Shown here one piece after another: positions 26,836 through 37,278 of a stretch of DNA of 64,000 nt. The notes below the pieces were generated by a model that did no database searches, was not told where the DNA came from, and was given only the letters and a program-made list of their open reading frames with translations. The stretch is from Ketobacter sp. (GTDB taxonomy: Bacteria; Pseudomonadota; Gammaproteobacteria; Pseudomonadales; Ketobacteraceae). The DNA lies in NCBI RefSeq assembly GCF_003671495.1, contig NZ_RCHN01000004.1:1-64000 (forward strand). The letters run 5' to 3'. Position 1 is the first letter of the stretch; the number at the start of each line of letters is the position of its first letter. A program made the translations under genes and the position numbers.

Positions 26836-29064
26836 ATGTGTGAACCATTTAAAACGTGGCTGTGGGGTCTGCTGGGGATGGTTCTGTTATGGCCGGTGGC
26901 GCTGTTTGCCAAGACCCTGACGATCCCGGAGGGGGCCACGGTGGGCCTGGTGCTGAGCGGTGGCGGTGCCCGCGGTCTGGCCCATGTGGGTGTGCTGCGG
27001 GTGCTGGAGGCCCAGGGTATCCAGGCCCAAATCGTCACCGGTACCAGCATGGGTTCCATCGTCGGTGCGCTCTATGCCAGTGGCCGCTCTGCCGATGAAA
27101 TCGACCATATAGCCCGTACCATGGATTGGCATCAGGCCCTGAGCGACGCTTCCCCCCGGCGTGATCAGCCCTATCCTTTCCGCCGGTTGGAATCCGGCAT
27201 GAGTACCGATTTCAGGATGTCGGTGACCAAAGACGGCATCGCCATTCCCAAAGGGGCGATTCAGGGGCAACATCTCGAACTCACCCTGGGTGAGCTGTTC
27301 TCCAAAGACAATGTACCGCTGCAGTTCTCTGACTTGCCCCGCAGTTTTGCCGCGGTGGCGGCGGATCTGGAAACCGGTGAAGCGGTGATCATGAACAGCG
27401 GTGACCTGGCGTCGGCGGTGCGGGCCAGTATGTCCATCCCCGGGGCCATTGAGCCGGTGGAGCGCGATGGCAAAATGCTGGTGGACGGTGGCATCGCCAA
27501 TAACATGCCCATTGATCTGGCCCGTAAAATGGGGGCGGATTTCATCATCGCGGTGGATGTCTCGTCGCCCCTGAAATCACGGGATGAGCTGAGTTCGATT
27601 TTCGGGGTGGCGGCCCAGATCACCGCGTTTCTGGTGCGGGTGAACACGGTGGAGCAACGGGCCAATCTGCAAGCCGGGGAAATTCTGATCCTGCCGGCGC
27701 TGGACGGCTTCGGTTCGGCGGATTTTGACCTGGCGGCGCCCATCATCGATTCGGGTCTGCAGGCGGCGCTGGATTATTTTGAACTGGACGTCACCGAGAT
27801 TCCCGGCCTGCAGACCCTTGATGACAGCATCGAGTCCGGGCGCCCGGTGATCGAGTTTATACGCATCGAAAACACCAGTGTGGTGGCCGATGCGGTCTTG
27901 GCGGCACAGATCCGGCAACCTCTGGGACAGCCGTTTGACCGCCAGCAGATGGATCGGGACCTGTCGCGTCTGTACGGCTTGGATTTTTTCAAGGTGGTGC
28001 GTTACACCCTGGTGGAGGAAGACGGCCAAACCGGTCTGGTGGTCTCTGGAGTGGGGCGTGAAACCGGCAACAGCTGGTTGAAACTGGGGTTGGAATTATC
28101 CGACGATTTTGAAGGCAATGGGGTGTTCGGGCTGGCGGCCAGCCTGCGCATAGCCGGTTTGAACCAATACGGCGGTACCGCGTTCGCGCGCGCGGAATTG
28201 GGGTCGTCACCGGAATTCGAGTTACGCTTTTTGCAGCCGATCACCGCGGATCTGGCGTATTTCATTGAGCCTTCCGTGGGATACAACGCCGACAGCCTGG
28301 ATATTTATATGGAGGATATCCAGGATCGGCCGGTGTCGGAATATCAGAAACAGGATATCTGGGCGACCTTGGCCGTGGGGCGCTCGATCTGGAGTGGTGC
28401 CGGTGAGGTTCGGGTCGGCGTGACCCAGGAACAGGGTGAACTGAGTTTCCGCGGTGGTTTGGATCTTGAGCAATATGGTTTGGAACTGGACGACTACAAG
28501 GATGGTTTTTACTTTGGCCAGATAGGATGGGATACCCTGGACGACCTGGGCTTTCCCACCTCAGGTTACCGCTGGGATGTGAAGAGTGAGCGCCACGAGC
28601 AAACGCTGAATGCGGCTGATAATTTCTCCCGCATGGAAGTGGAGGGCACGTTACCGATTACGCTGGGGCGGAATACCCTGCTGCTGGAAGCGGATGCGGA
28701 AGTCAGTGACAGTGATGAAGCGGAGTTTGTGGATATCCCCTTCATCGGCGGATTTCTGGAGCTGTCGGGCCTGCCGCCCCGTTCCCGCTTCGGTCGTCAC
28801 CGGGTGTTGGTGCGCAGTGTATTCTATCGACAGTTGAACAAGAACGGCCCGTTGCCGTTCGGGGTACCCCTGTATTTTGGCATGTCACTGGAACGCGGCA
28901 ATGTCTGGCTGCAACGGGATAACATCAGTTGGGACAATGCCATCGGTGCCGGCAGTGTGTTTCTGGGTGCCAGAACCCCCCTCGGGCCCGCCTACCTGAG
29001 TTATGGCCGCACCGACGAAGGGGATCATTCCTACGCTATTTTCCTTGGCCAACGCTTTCGCTGA
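26836..29064 (+). CDS. plpD: PlpD-like type Vd patatin autotransporter
   Basis: This is a 742-aa protein. A signal peptide covers residues 1-25 (LLGMVLLWPVALFA). The patatin domain (35-320) has the oxyanion loop GGGARG, nucleophile Ser71 in GTSMG and the catalytic Asp217 in DGG. A POTRA-like unit follows at about 330-410 (IEFIRIENTSVV), then a C-terminal beta barrel of about 330 residues ending in LGQRFR with a terminal aromatic context. Order and total length match the type Vd family represented by P. aeruginosa PlpD, a phospholipase A1 exported through its own barrel. All catalytic residues are present. It converges on the second patatin gene with a 19-bp gap. Confidence 0.85.
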   Translation: MCEPFKTWLWGLLGMVLLWPVALFAKTLTIPEGATVGLVLSGGGARGLAHVGVLRVLEAQGIQAQIVTGTSMGSIVGALYASGRSADEIDHIARTMDWHQALSDASPRRDQPYPFRRLESGMSTDFRMSVTKDGIAIPKGAIQGQHLELTLGELFSKDNVPLQFSDLPRSFAAVAADLETGEAVIMNSGDLASAVRASMSIPGAIEPVERDGKMLVDGGIANNMPIDLARKMGADFIIAVDVSSPLKSRDELSSIFGVAAQITAFLVRVNTVEQRANLQAGEILILPALDGFGSADFDLAAPIIDSGLQAALDYFELDVTEIPGLQTLDDSIESGRPVIEFIRIENTSVVADAVLAAQIRQPLGQPFDRQQMDRDLSRLYGLDFFKVVRYTLVEEDGQTGLVVSGVGRETGNSWLKLGLELSDDFEGNGVFGLAASLRIAGLNQYGGTAFARAELGSSPEFELRFLQPITADLAYFIEPSVGYNADSLDIYMEDIQDRPVSEYQKQDIWATLAVGRSIWSGAGEVRVGVTQEQGELSFRGGLDLEQYGLELDDYKDGFYFGQIGWDTLDDLGFPTSGYRWDVKSERHEQTLNAADNFSRMEVEGTLPITLGRNTLLLEADAEVSDSDEAEFVDIPFIGGFLELSGLPPRSRFGRHRVLVRSVFYRQLNKNGPLPFGVPLYFGMSLERGNVWLQRDNISWDNAIGAGSVFLGARTPLGPAYLSYGRTDEGDHSYAIFLGQRFR

Positions 29065-29083
29065 GCCGGCGGCCTCGCTGCGA

Positions 29084-30598
29084 TCAGTTGTAGATGTGGT
29101 GAATGCCTTTGGCCGGTTCGCTCAGGCCTTCCCGGTTGAGTTGCTCCAGAATCCGATCCAGGGTTTTGGAAATCAGGGCCGCATTTTTGATTTGTGCCAG
29201 CTTGGGCCAGGTGGAACGCATGCCGATGTCCACCAGGTTTTCAATTTCCCCTTCCTTGAATTCGAATACTGTCTGCCGCCATTTGAAATCCTGTTTGCGC
29301 AACAGGATGTTGATGTCCCCCAGGTAATTCTGTTCCAGCATGCGTACGGTGTAAGCAATCTGCGCGGCAATGCGACTGCCCATTTCACCGCGACGATCAA
29401 AGAAGCGCTCGGAATTGGCCAGGGTTTCATTCAGCACTTTGATGAAGGCTTCGGACAGGGTGTGACGGAAGCCCTTGGTGTGGCGGGTGGTGACGTCCTC
29501 AACAAAGGGCACCACCATCGGGTTGATCAGGCTGACGATAAAATGGTTCACACCATAAATCCGGCTCAGGCGTTTGGCCGGTAAATCCCCGGACACGGAC
29601 CCATCCACCCAGCGGCGGCGAGCCAGGTAAGGCCGCGGTTTGCCATCAAAGCCTTTGGCATACAGCCGCTCGGAAGGCATCAGGCCGGGAATGCTGGAGG
29701 AGGCGGAGACGGCGGAACGGATATAAACGTTGGGGGAGGTGATGGCATTCATCAGGCGGGAAGACTGGTGTTTTTCTGCCGGAGAAATGGAAATGTTGAT
29801 GTAGCGACCGGTGAGTTCGAAGGCTTCCTGAAAGGTAAGGTCCAGGGGCACGATTTCGTCCAGGGTCCGCTCCCGGGCGGCCTTGGCATCCTCATCGGAA
29901 ACACGGCCCATGAATACGTCCATGAGGCGGGTCTTCTTGGTTTCCTCGTAGTGCTTGTCGGTGAAAAACCCCTGCTTCAGCTCGGCATCGGTTTTGGTGC
30001 CCAGCAGGGCGGAGACGATGGAGCCGGCACTGGCGCCGGACACCACGTTAGGCAGCAGGTCGTGATCGATGAGTTCCTGCACCACGCCGTGATGGAAATA
30101 AATCAGGCCGGCACCGCCGCTGAGCAACAGGGCGCTGCGTCCGTAACAGTGGCTGGCACGGCGGAAAAAATCCACTTTTTCCGGGTAGGAAATAATGTCT
30201 TCCGGGCTGCGATGGATGAACTCCAGCGCCTGGGCAATGGTGGCCACGTAACTGTCGATCAGGTGCTTGGTACCGGCCTTGGCGCGGGAATACAGAATGG
30301 GTCGACCCATGCCGCCCATGTTACCGTGCACCCCTTCGTTCAGTGCGTAAAGCAATTCCTGGTGGGCGCCGGCGTTGAGCAGGTCTTTCAGTTTGTCGTG
30401 ACGGGAACGGATCGCTGCATAATCGTACAGGTTGGAACGCTCTGCATCCCGCCATTGTTCAGCACCGGACAGCATGTCGTGCTCCCGGGCCAGGGCATAC
30501 CAATCGTCGTAGTTGTGCACGGAGTCCATGCGTTTTTCTAACTGGCGTAAATTGGATTTGCTGGCAGACAGCACGGGGGGCAGGGAAAGCGATTGCAT
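29084..30598 (-). CDS. DUF3336 patatin-like phospholipase/lipase
   Basis: This is a 504-aa protein. Residues 20-115 match the DUF3336 helical region that precedes patatin in yeast and plant triacylglycerol lipases (NYDDWYALAREHDMLSG). The patatin domain has SGGAG as oxyanion region, nucleophile Ser190 in GASAG, and the catalytic Asp in WVDGS. There is no signal peptide or barrel, so this is an intracellular enzyme, presumably acting on triacylglycerol or membrane lipid. GAGG lies upstream of the ATG. It sits tail to tail with a secreted patatin of a different subfamily. Confidence 0.85.
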   Translation of the reverse strand: MQSLSLPPVLSASKSNLRQLEKRMDSVHNYDDWYALAREHDMLSGAEQWRDAERSNLYDYAAIRSRHDKLKDLLNAGAHQELLYALNEGVHGNMGGMGRPILYSRAKAGTKHLIDSYVATIAQALEFIHRSPEDIISYPEKVDFFRRASHCYGRSALLLSGGAGLIYFHHGVVQELIDHDLLPNVVSGASAGSIVSALLGTKTDAELKQGFFTDKHYEETKKTRLMDVFMGRVSDEDAKAARERTLDEIVPLDLTFQEAFELTGRYINISISPAEKHQSSRLMNAITSPNVYIRSAVSASSSIPGLMPSERLYAKGFDGKPRPYLARRRWVDGSVSGDLPAKRLSRIYGVNHFIVSLINPMVVPFVEDVTTRHTKGFRHTLSEAFIKVLNETLANSERFFDRRGEMGSRIAAQIAYTVRMLEQNYLGDINILLRKQDFKWRQTVFEFKEGEIENLVDIGMRSTWPKLAQIKNAALISKTLDRILEQLNREGLSEPAKGIHHIYN

Positions 30599-30967
30599 AG
30601 GGACAGCCTCAATGATTCACATACTGTTAGACCCCCAACCGCTTTGTTATTGTTATTATTTTGGAATCTGCGGCGCGGCGGACGGCTAATGCTTCTATTG
30701 GGCACTCAACACTGTTTAAAACTCTATACCCCAGTCTGGCGGTTTGCAACGTGTAAATGGAAAATGAGCAATCACACTACAGGTGTCATGTGTTTCCTAA
30801 AAAGAAAGAATGGCAGACATTTATAACAAAAAGTTATAAGAATTTCTTGAGAAATCATTGCAGGATTTAGAGTCAGTGTAAAGTCTCTTAATAAATTCTA
30901 GCTGCGTATTACTTAATTATTAGTATTTGAATATGTCGAGTTCTACTAATCCAAAGAGAAAAAGTAT
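30599..30967. promoter_or_regulatory. Divergent region between the patatin gene and the kinase operon, with operator-like repeat
   Basis: This gap of about 370 bp is A+T-rich towards the kinase. TTATAAC-5-GTTATAA at 30821-30839 is a perfect inverted repeat with 7-bp arms, a good candidate operator for the kinase operon. I could not assign -35/-10 boxes with confidence. Confidence 0.45.
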
Positions 30968-32764
30968 ATGGACGATGGGTCAGGCATAGCACCACCTCAT
31001 ATCGAAGGCTACGAAATACTGGAAGAACTTGGGCAGGGTGGAATGGCTGAGGTTTATCTCGCGGAACAAAAGGGATTTGGCAGGACAGTGGCCCTAAAAG
31101 TGGTTCGACTCTCAAAATACACTCAAGTAGATCAGAAGGAGCTTTGTTTGAGATTTGAGCGAGAAGCAAAAATAGTTGGAAAGTTCCATCATCCAAATAT
31201 TGTCACCGTATATGATGTGGGGACCATGGGAAACTTCCTGTATATGTCAATGGAGCTTCTGAAAGGAGGAGAATTGACGACTAAAATTAAAAGCGGGAGA
31301 GTAAGTGCACTAGAAGCCTGCAACATTGTAAGGAGTATGTGTGAGGCACTTAGCGCTGTGCATGCTAAGAAACTGATACACAGGGATATCAAACCACACA
31401 ATATACTTTTTCGAGACGACGCAACACCTGTCCTGACTGACTTTGGAATTGCTCGGAGCGTAATGAACAGCGGTGATGCGACTGGTCTTGAAGACATACC
31501 TGATTTAACGGAAGTATCGATGATTATCGGCTCGAAGAGGTACATGAGCCCTGAGCAATCCATAGCTGCACCACTGGACTACCGAAGTGACATCTTCAGC
31601 TTGGGAGTGGTGTTCCAAGAAATGTTAACAGGAGAAAGGCCCGTAAATTTTCATGACCCTGCTTCCGTAAGTAATCCATCAAACAACACAGTTGCCTGGC
31701 CGCAGGAAGCCCTTATATTCAAACCATTGGTTACTAAGATGGTTGAGATGAATAAGGAAAATAGATATCAATCAATAGATGATGTGATTGAAGCTATGGA
31801 TACCTTGGATAATAAATTTGTAAATGAGTCTGCTCCACTACGCATTTCTAGAATTTACCTTTTTATTCCTTTGCTATTCCTAATCTCAGTGGCAATATGG
31901 ATCCTCTCTCCATTTACGACTAATTATGAACTGACGGCTCTCGATCCAAATAATCGCCTAATTGATAAATCATCGTTATCCATTTATTTGGTCGAAGGCC
32001 TTGAGAAGATTCGTTCATTCAAATCACTACCTGTGGGAGAGCATAAGATAGCCCTAAAAGTTTCTGGATATCGAACAAAAGTTATAGCGATTGATTTTCC
32101 CTTGGAAAGAAATACGACCATAAATCTAACGCCAGTTTCCAGCCCCTCGGTCGAAGAATTTTACACTTTTCAGGATTTGCTCGAAAAAGGCCCAGCAAAT
32201 TCAGCATCAGCGAAAGAATTCACGGAACGTTATGGGGGTTCTGTGCTGTCAGATTTGGTCGATATTTGGTCAGGCGAGAATGCAGTACTGCTTAATGAAT
32301 TATCAGTAGCCGCAAAGTTGAATGATCCGTCGGCCCAACTAGCATTGAGTGAACTATATGATCGCGGATGGTATGTACCTAAGAACTCAGACCTTGCACA
32401 AAACTTGTCAAAAGCAGCTGCAGAACAAGGTTATGCGTTCGCCCAGTTTCAGTACGCTTTAATTCTCATGTCACAAATGAAATATACAAAGGATGAAGAG
32501 GAATTTATAAGACTACTGGAACAAGCAGCCGAGCAAGATTTTTTCCTCGCAGAATTACTACTAGGTATGATTTATGCTAACCGAGAGTACAGGTCCTATG
32601 ATCCAGAACAGGCTCATCGGTATTTGCGTAGAGCTGCAAATAAGGGGGATCGTGTTGCACTGTACGAGCTAGCTCAGATGATAGAGGAAGAAAATCCTGA
32701 AGAAGCAAAGATTTATCGAGAGCGTGCAATACGTCTTGGATTTAAAGTTAATCAAGATTTTTAG
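30968..32764 (+). CDS. Hanks-type Ser/Thr protein kinase with TM, PEGA-like and Sel1 regions
   Basis: This is a 598-aa protein. The kinase domain (14-270) is complete: GQGGMAEV glycine loop, Lys44, HRDIKPHN with Asp140, DFG at 158, and APLDYRSDIFSLG. A TM segment lies at about 290-310. Outside it are a PEGA-like beta unit (about 325-385; LPVGEHKIALKVSGY) and Sel1-type repeats (about 450-590). Bacterial kinases of this form sense envelope signals with the extracytoplasmic part and phosphorylate cytoplasmic targets. It is the first gene of an operon with TPR-barrel, FecR and CHAT proteins, and lies some 10 kb from the FHA gene of the T6SS. FHA proteins bind phosphothreonine, so a link is possible but unproven. 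Confidence 0.85.
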   Translation: MDDGSGIAPPHIEGYEILEELGQGGMAEVYLAEQKGFGRTVALKVVRLSKYTQVDQKELCLRFEREAKIVGKFHHPNIVTVYDVGTMGNFLYMSMELLKGGELTTKIKSGRVSALEACNIVRSMCEALSAVHAKKLIHRDIKPHNILFRDDATPVLTDFGIARSVMNSGDATGLEDIPDLTEVSMIIGSKRYMSPEQSIAAPLDYRSDIFSLGVVFQEMLTGERPVNFHDPASVSNPSNNTVAWPQEALIFKPLVTKMVEMNKENRYQSIDDVIEAMDTLDNKFVNESAPLRISRIYLFIPLLFLISVAIWILSPFTTNYELTALDPNNRLIDKSSLSIYLVEGLEKIRSFKSLPVGEHKIALKVSGYRTKVIAIDFPLERNTTINLTPVSSPSVEEFYTFQDLLEKGPANSASAKEFTERYGGSVLSDLVDIWSGENAVLLNELSVAAKLNDPSAQLALSELYDRGWYVPKNSDLAQNLSKAAAEQGYAFAQFQYALILMSQMKYTKDEEEFIRLLEQAAEQDFFLAELLLGMIYANREYRSYDPEQAHRYLRRAANKGDRVALYELAQMIEEENPEEAKIYRERAIRLGFKVNQDF

Positions 32765-32863
32765 TAAGTATTCTTAGTCGAATTCACCTAAGCAAGATCA
32801 GTATCGTGTTCATTTTCAATTGTGCGATCGACGGTGGTGGCACTACATTGGGGCAAATGAAGA

Positions 32864-34219
32864 ATGAACGGTCAAAAATACAAACGTGATATTTGGGAAT
32901 ATTTCGAAACGCTTGGATTGATGTTGGTCCTGGTGTTAATTGCTACGCAGGTTGTAGCACAACCAACAGTAAGAAAATCTGATCGATATCAGCGAAACTT
33001 CGAAGAGTTGATGAAAGATCCGGCAAACCCTGAGCGATCTTTTCAGTTTGCAAAGGTAGCCCTTGAAGAAGGGGATCTGAATGGGGCTATTTCTTCATTC
33101 GAACGAATACTCCAAATCAATCCTAGATTGGACAATATCAAACTCGAACTTGGCGTATTGTATCTACGGGTAGGCTCAACAGTTCTGGCTACTCAGTATC
33201 TAAAGGAGGCTATTGATTCTCCTGATATACCCAATGACGTGAGAAACAGAGCTAAGCGCCTTTACAACATCGCCTCTGATGCAAGTTCGCCCCACACGTT
33301 CTCCGTCAGAATTGGCTTGGGTGCACACCATGACAGTAACGCCAATGCGGCTCCCAGTTCGCGTGTCGTTTTGGTAGGTGGTCAAACAGGGCTCTTGGAC
33401 GAGAACGATACTGGACAATCTGATGTATCCGCATCGATACAAGCGTCTCTTCAGTATCTGTACTCATTTGGTAATCAAGAGGGCGATCACCTCGAAGTAA
33501 ATCTCATGGAGTACAGCAGACGCTATGACGACCTTGATGAAATAAACGTGGATGCATTGCGCTTTGATATCGGACCACGCTTTTACTTGGGGCCGTTGAT
33601 CTCTGCTAAAACTTCTTTCCGGCCTTACCTTGCGGGTTCCCTTACCTATCTGGACAGCGAGAAATACCAAACCAACGGTCAGCTTGGAGTAGACACATCA
33701 TACTTCTTCGATGAGTTCTTCAAAACGACTGTCAAATTAGTCTATGACGAGCAGAGCTTTTACAACAGCGATGATCGTCCATATTCGGATCAGCGCGATG
33801 GTAATGGTTTCTCTCTGGATGCGAATATTGACTACGACTTTACCCCAACATTTTCTGGCTTTTTGGGGATTGGTGCGTCCAGTCGGGATGCTGAGGTGAA
33901 ATACGAATCAAGATCTCTCCAGAACCTACTGGCGGGTGTTTCCTACAGCTTCAAACCTCCGTTTCAGCTCCCTTACCGATGGAGTACATCACTCACAGCG
34001 GTTCTAACCGAAGTGGATTACGACGCACCGGATCCAGCGGTTTCACAAGATGAAACCAGGGAAGATTCCAGGGATGACATCTATTGGCGAACCACCATGG
34101 TATTTACTCAACGCTACTATTCCACCATCGAAGTATTCAAGACCAAGAATGACTCCACCTTGCCAAATTACGAGTATGACAATCTGGGTATGAACCTGGT
34201 GTTTTGGATTGCCATGTAG
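32864..34219 (+). CDS. TPR plus outer-membrane beta-barrel protein (Slam-like)
   Basis: This is a 451-aa protein. A signal peptide covers about 1-32 (LVLVLIATQVVAQ), two or three TPR motifs lie at about 55-130 (ALEEGDLNGAISSFERIL), then about 310 residues of alternating beta strands with acidic loops follow, fitting a barrel of about 14 strands. TPR followed by such a barrel is the layout of surface lipoprotein assembly modulators and related DUF560 proteins, which move lipoproteins to the surface. Family membership is judged from layout only. It precedes the FecR-domain gene by 26 bp. Confidence 0.65.
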   Translation: MNGQKYKRDIWEYFETLGLMLVLVLIATQVVAQPTVRKSDRYQRNFEELMKDPANPERSFQFAKVALEEGDLNGAISSFERILQINPRLDNIKLELGVLYLRVGSTVLATQYLKEAIDSPDIPNDVRNRAKRLYNIASDASSPHTFSVRIGLGAHHDSNANAAPSSRVVLVGGQTGLLDENDTGQSDVSASIQASLQYLYSFGNQEGDHLEVNLMEYSRRYDDLDEINVDALRFDIGPRFYLGPLISAKTSFRPYLAGSLTYLDSEKYQTNGQLGVDTSYFFDEFFKTTVKLVYDEQSFYNSDDRPYSDQRDGNGFSLDANIDYDFTPTFSGFLGIGASSRDAEVKYESRSLQNLLAGVSYSFKPPFQLPYRWSTSLTAVLTEVDYDAPDPAVSQDETREDSRDDIYWRTTMVFTQRYYSTIEVFKTKNDSTLPNYEYDNLGMNLVFWIAM

Positions 34220-34245
34220 ACAGCTAAGATCAAGAGGAACTGGTT

Positions 34246-37200
34246 ATGACCAAACACACAATCTATTTTCGCACTCTGATATTCGGATTAATGTTTTATG
34301 CATCCACCTCGATCGCTGTGGTGGACAACAGAGCCAGTGTTTTGCTGTTTACGCCGGGTGGTGAAAAGCCTGTTACCCGCGTTAGCTATGCAGAACTGTT
34401 TAAATCACCCACCTTGCGGACCAAAGCCGATGAAATATTGGAAGTGATTCTGCCAACGGGAGCAGTTATCACTGTAGGCAAGAATTCTGAGATTCGATTG
34501 GAAGCCTATCAGGATGCGCTAGCGACGGGTGATCCGGTGAACATAACTCTGACTTCAGGCTCTTTGCGAGTGGTAAGTGGCTTCGCGCAACGTGATATAA
34601 AAATCAACTACAAGGGCAACAGCTTCTTACTCCAGTCTGGTGAAGCCATGCTTCAGGAGGAACCAGATTCCAGAATTACCGCCATGCTGGTCTACGGTCA
34701 AAGCTTGGCGATTACCAATGGGCAGGAAGTAACCCGAATTGTGAAACCGGGATTTTCTGTGTCGCTTGACGTCGTTGCAGGACAGGCATCTTCACCTAAA
34801 GTGGCAGATTCTGGGACAAATGGGACTTTGCTCGGTTCGCTTCATACGGGTTCCTTTGATCAAGAAGAAGACGAGATGGAAGATGGATGTGATGGTTGTT
34901 TGGAACAGGATAGTGGTGAGTCTGGGGGGAATTTAACGAGTCTGCTTGCCGATGCGAATGAGGCGACTGGTGTTGTAAATACTAACAATAATTCAATTTT
35001 GATTTCCTTAAACGGGCAGGGGTTTGGTCCTGGTGAAACTCTCAGTTCGTCTGAAACAACTTCAGGTAATAGCTTGTCCCAATCTTCATCGGACTTAATC
35101 ACAATTAGCCAAATAATGGAGCTGAAGAAACCAATTGGTGAGCTGAGCAATGACGTCGAAACTGGTATGGCTATCAATTTAGAGGATTTAGTTAGAGTTC
35201 GCTCACCTGGTCGAACTACTAATAGTTTATATACATTTCAAGAGAATGGTTCACATAATATAGAGAATGGGAAGCCAAAAAACCTGTCTTCAGCTTCCGA
35301 TTCTGAGGAAGCAATATATAGTGAAAACATCGTATATTCTATCGTGAAGGAAGAAAGCGGCCCATATTTCTACGTAATTCTAAGTGCTCGTGAAGTTGCT
35401 TATGATGATCATTTGATAGAGAAAATATTCTGGCCAAGTAGTTCAGTTGGGTTGGCAATGGATGGAGCGGCAATCATTCCCCTCAGCTTTTCTGAATTTC
35501 CGCTTACTGGAAATGTGTTTACCAAAAGCAATGAACATTACTCAAATTCTTATGAAGAATTCGGTGGCCCATACCTTCAGAATTCGAATGTTAGTTTTCT
35601 AATGTCTGGGTTTTCATTTCCCTATGAAAATCCTTCACCAGACGAACCAATATTCAATGAAAACAACCTAATGTATAGGTCGCCTGACAATTTTTTAATG
35701 TTTCAAGCTCAGGATGAGAGCTCTCCAGAGAATAAATATTATTTTGCTGCAGGTGACGTTGATTCAAGACTTGAAGAAAATTGGGGTCCAGAGTTCTCTA
35801 TCGATCAATTCACGATAACTAGTGGCTTGGTGCCATGTTTAAGTGGCAGTCAATGCGACCATAGCCCATCGGAAACTGTGCAAACAAATATTCGCTCATT
35901 TGGCAGAACAGATACTGCACTGGGAATGGAATTGATTGACTCAGGTCTTCTAGTGGTTAACTCAGAATCAGCTAATTATGGTGACAATTCCAGGGTATTC
36001 CACGTAGATTTTGGTTTGGAAGGTGAGAGTAGCAATCAGATATCTACCATTTCAACCACAGTGGGTAGCTTGACATATACCACTATTGATGGCTCTGTCG
36101 AAGCGATCCTTGACGCAGATACTGTCGGATCCTCCATGGAACAGGGTAATATCGTTGGCTTCTACAGTCCGTTAACCAGCACTGCAGCGGGGGGAGGGAA
36201 TCCACTATTCTTTAACGGTACTGAACAAACACATCTAGGGTATGCAGAATACCTTGCTTTAGAGAACTATGACCCGGATCAAGAACAAATTTATGGAGGT
36301 TATGAGACTGTCGTTGGTGATAGTTACAATCAAGATAGCATTGTGAATTACGCTTATTTCCGCCTTGCTACAGCCACAGAAACAACAACAGTTGAGTTAG
36401 GCCGATCAGATGGAAGTTTATCTGGTTGGGTTGGTGGCTTGAGCTTTGTAGAGACCAGTAATGGCGACATTAGCTTGGTGCAGATTGACTATAAAAGAAA
36501 CTCCAACAATCTCACGTCCCTACAATGGAACCGAGAAAGTAACACTGTAGAAGCAATCATTGAGTTGAATGATCGTGACACTATACCGCTTGGTGGTTTG
36601 GTCGATGCAACTGCAAGTAGCGCTTATATCGATGATGACCATTTTGCGGCAAGTTATTCGACCTCGCAAGGTTCAACTGAAAAGGGAACGAACCTATCAT
36701 TGGTGAGTGGAAACGCTGTTCGGGATGGCCTGCCTGAATTTGCAAGCGAGTTATTCACGGATATTGATGGGAAAGAATACGAACATATCAAATGGGGATT
36801 CTTCTTCGGCGATATTAACTATAACGGCTCGACTCGCGAGCACCTGCATTTGAATACCTGGGTAGCAGGAATCCGTAGTGAAACCGGTTTATCTGGTGAT
36901 GTCATCGTTGAAGGTCATGCCATTGGCAACGTATATAATAATGGAAGCACATACTTGGCAGTGGGCACTTATACGAATACGTGGAACTTCCAAAATCGCA
37001 GCGGAGAAGTTGATTTCCACTTTGATGGGTTGGACTACGAAGGTCAGGCTAAACTAAATAAGAGCAACAATATTGATTTTACTGGCTTGATAACATCAGA
37101 TGACCGTGTGGGAGAGATGGTTGGTAATTTCGTCGATTCCTCAACATCAGCATCTGTACCTGTAGGAGAAGTAGGTCGATTTTCTATCTCCGAGCGCCCG

Positions 37201-37254
37201 GATTCAAATGATGTTTACCGTGCATCCGGTACCTTTTCGGGAAAGACAAAGTAA
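34246..37254 (+). CDS. Large exported FecR-domain protein
   Basis: This is a 1002-aa protein. A signal peptide covers 1-25. A FecR-like beta domain lies at about 40-185 (EVILPTGAVITVGKNSEIRL, then TSGSLRVVSG and LLQSGEAMLQ). An acidic linker with two close Cys follows (about 205-225), then a very long beta-rich, Ser/Asn/Gly-rich region without Cys pairs. The C-terminal 130 residues (VIVEGHAIGNVYNNG to ASGTFSGKTK) resemble the beta-barrel end of transferrin-binding-type surface proteins, which would suit the Slam-like gene upstream. GAGGAA precedes the ATG. FecR domains normally sense or transmit signals across the envelope. Confidence 0.65.
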   Translation: MTKHTIYFRTLIFGLMFYASTSIAVVDNRASVLLFTPGGEKPVTRVSYAELFKSPTLRTKADEILEVILPTGAVITVGKNSEIRLEAYQDALATGDPVNITLTSGSLRVVSGFAQRDIKINYKGNSFLLQSGEAMLQEEPDSRITAMLVYGQSLAITNGQEVTRIVKPGFSVSLDVVAGQASSPKVADSGTNGTLLGSLHTGSFDQEEDEMEDGCDGCLEQDSGESGGNLTSLLADANEATGVVNTNNNSILISLNGQGFGPGETLSSSETTSGNSLSQSSSDLITISQIMELKKPIGELSNDVETGMAINLEDLVRVRSPGRTTNSLYTFQENGSHNIENGKPKNLSSASDSEEAIYSENIVYSIVKEESGPYFYVILSAREVAYDDHLIEKIFWPSSSVGLAMDGAAIIPLSFSEFPLTGNVFTKSNEHYSNSYEEFGGPYLQNSNVSFLMSGFSFPYENPSPDEPIFNENNLMYRSPDNFLMFQAQDESSPENKYYFAAGDVDSRLEENWGPEFSIDQFTITSGLVPCLSGSQCDHSPSETVQTNIRSFGRTDTALGMELIDSGLLVVNSESANYGDNSRVFHVDFGLEGESSNQISTISTTVGSLTYTTIDGSVEAILDADTVGSSMEQGNIVGFYSPLTSTAAGGGNPLFFNGTEQTHLGYAEYLALENYDPDQEQIYGGYETVVGDSYNQDSIVNYAYFRLATATETTTVELGRSDGSLSGWVGGLSFVETSNGDISLVQIDYKRNSNNLTSLQWNRESNTVEAIIELNDRDTIPLGGLVDATASSAYIDDDHFAASYSTSQGSTEKGTNLSLVSGNAVRDGLPEFASELFTDIDGKEYEHIKWGFFFGDINYNGSTREHLHLNTWVAGIRSETGLSGDVIVEGHAIGNVYNNGSTYLAVGTYTNTWNFQNRSGEVDFHFDGLDYEGQAKLNKSNNIDFTGLITSDDRVGEMVGNFVDSSTSASVPVGEVGRFSISERPDSNDVYRASGTFSGKTK

Positions 37255-37278
37255 GAATAACTTTGGTTGATTAGGACC

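Noticed and set aside
29768-30541. 257-codon plus-strand open frame
   Set aside because: Antisense to the DUF3336 patatin gene, whose catalytic motifs are clear.
30968-32764. PpkA of the T6SS
   Set aside because: It is a true Ser/Thr kinase, but it heads a different operon and has PEGA/Sel1 parts; a functional link to TagH remains only a possibility.
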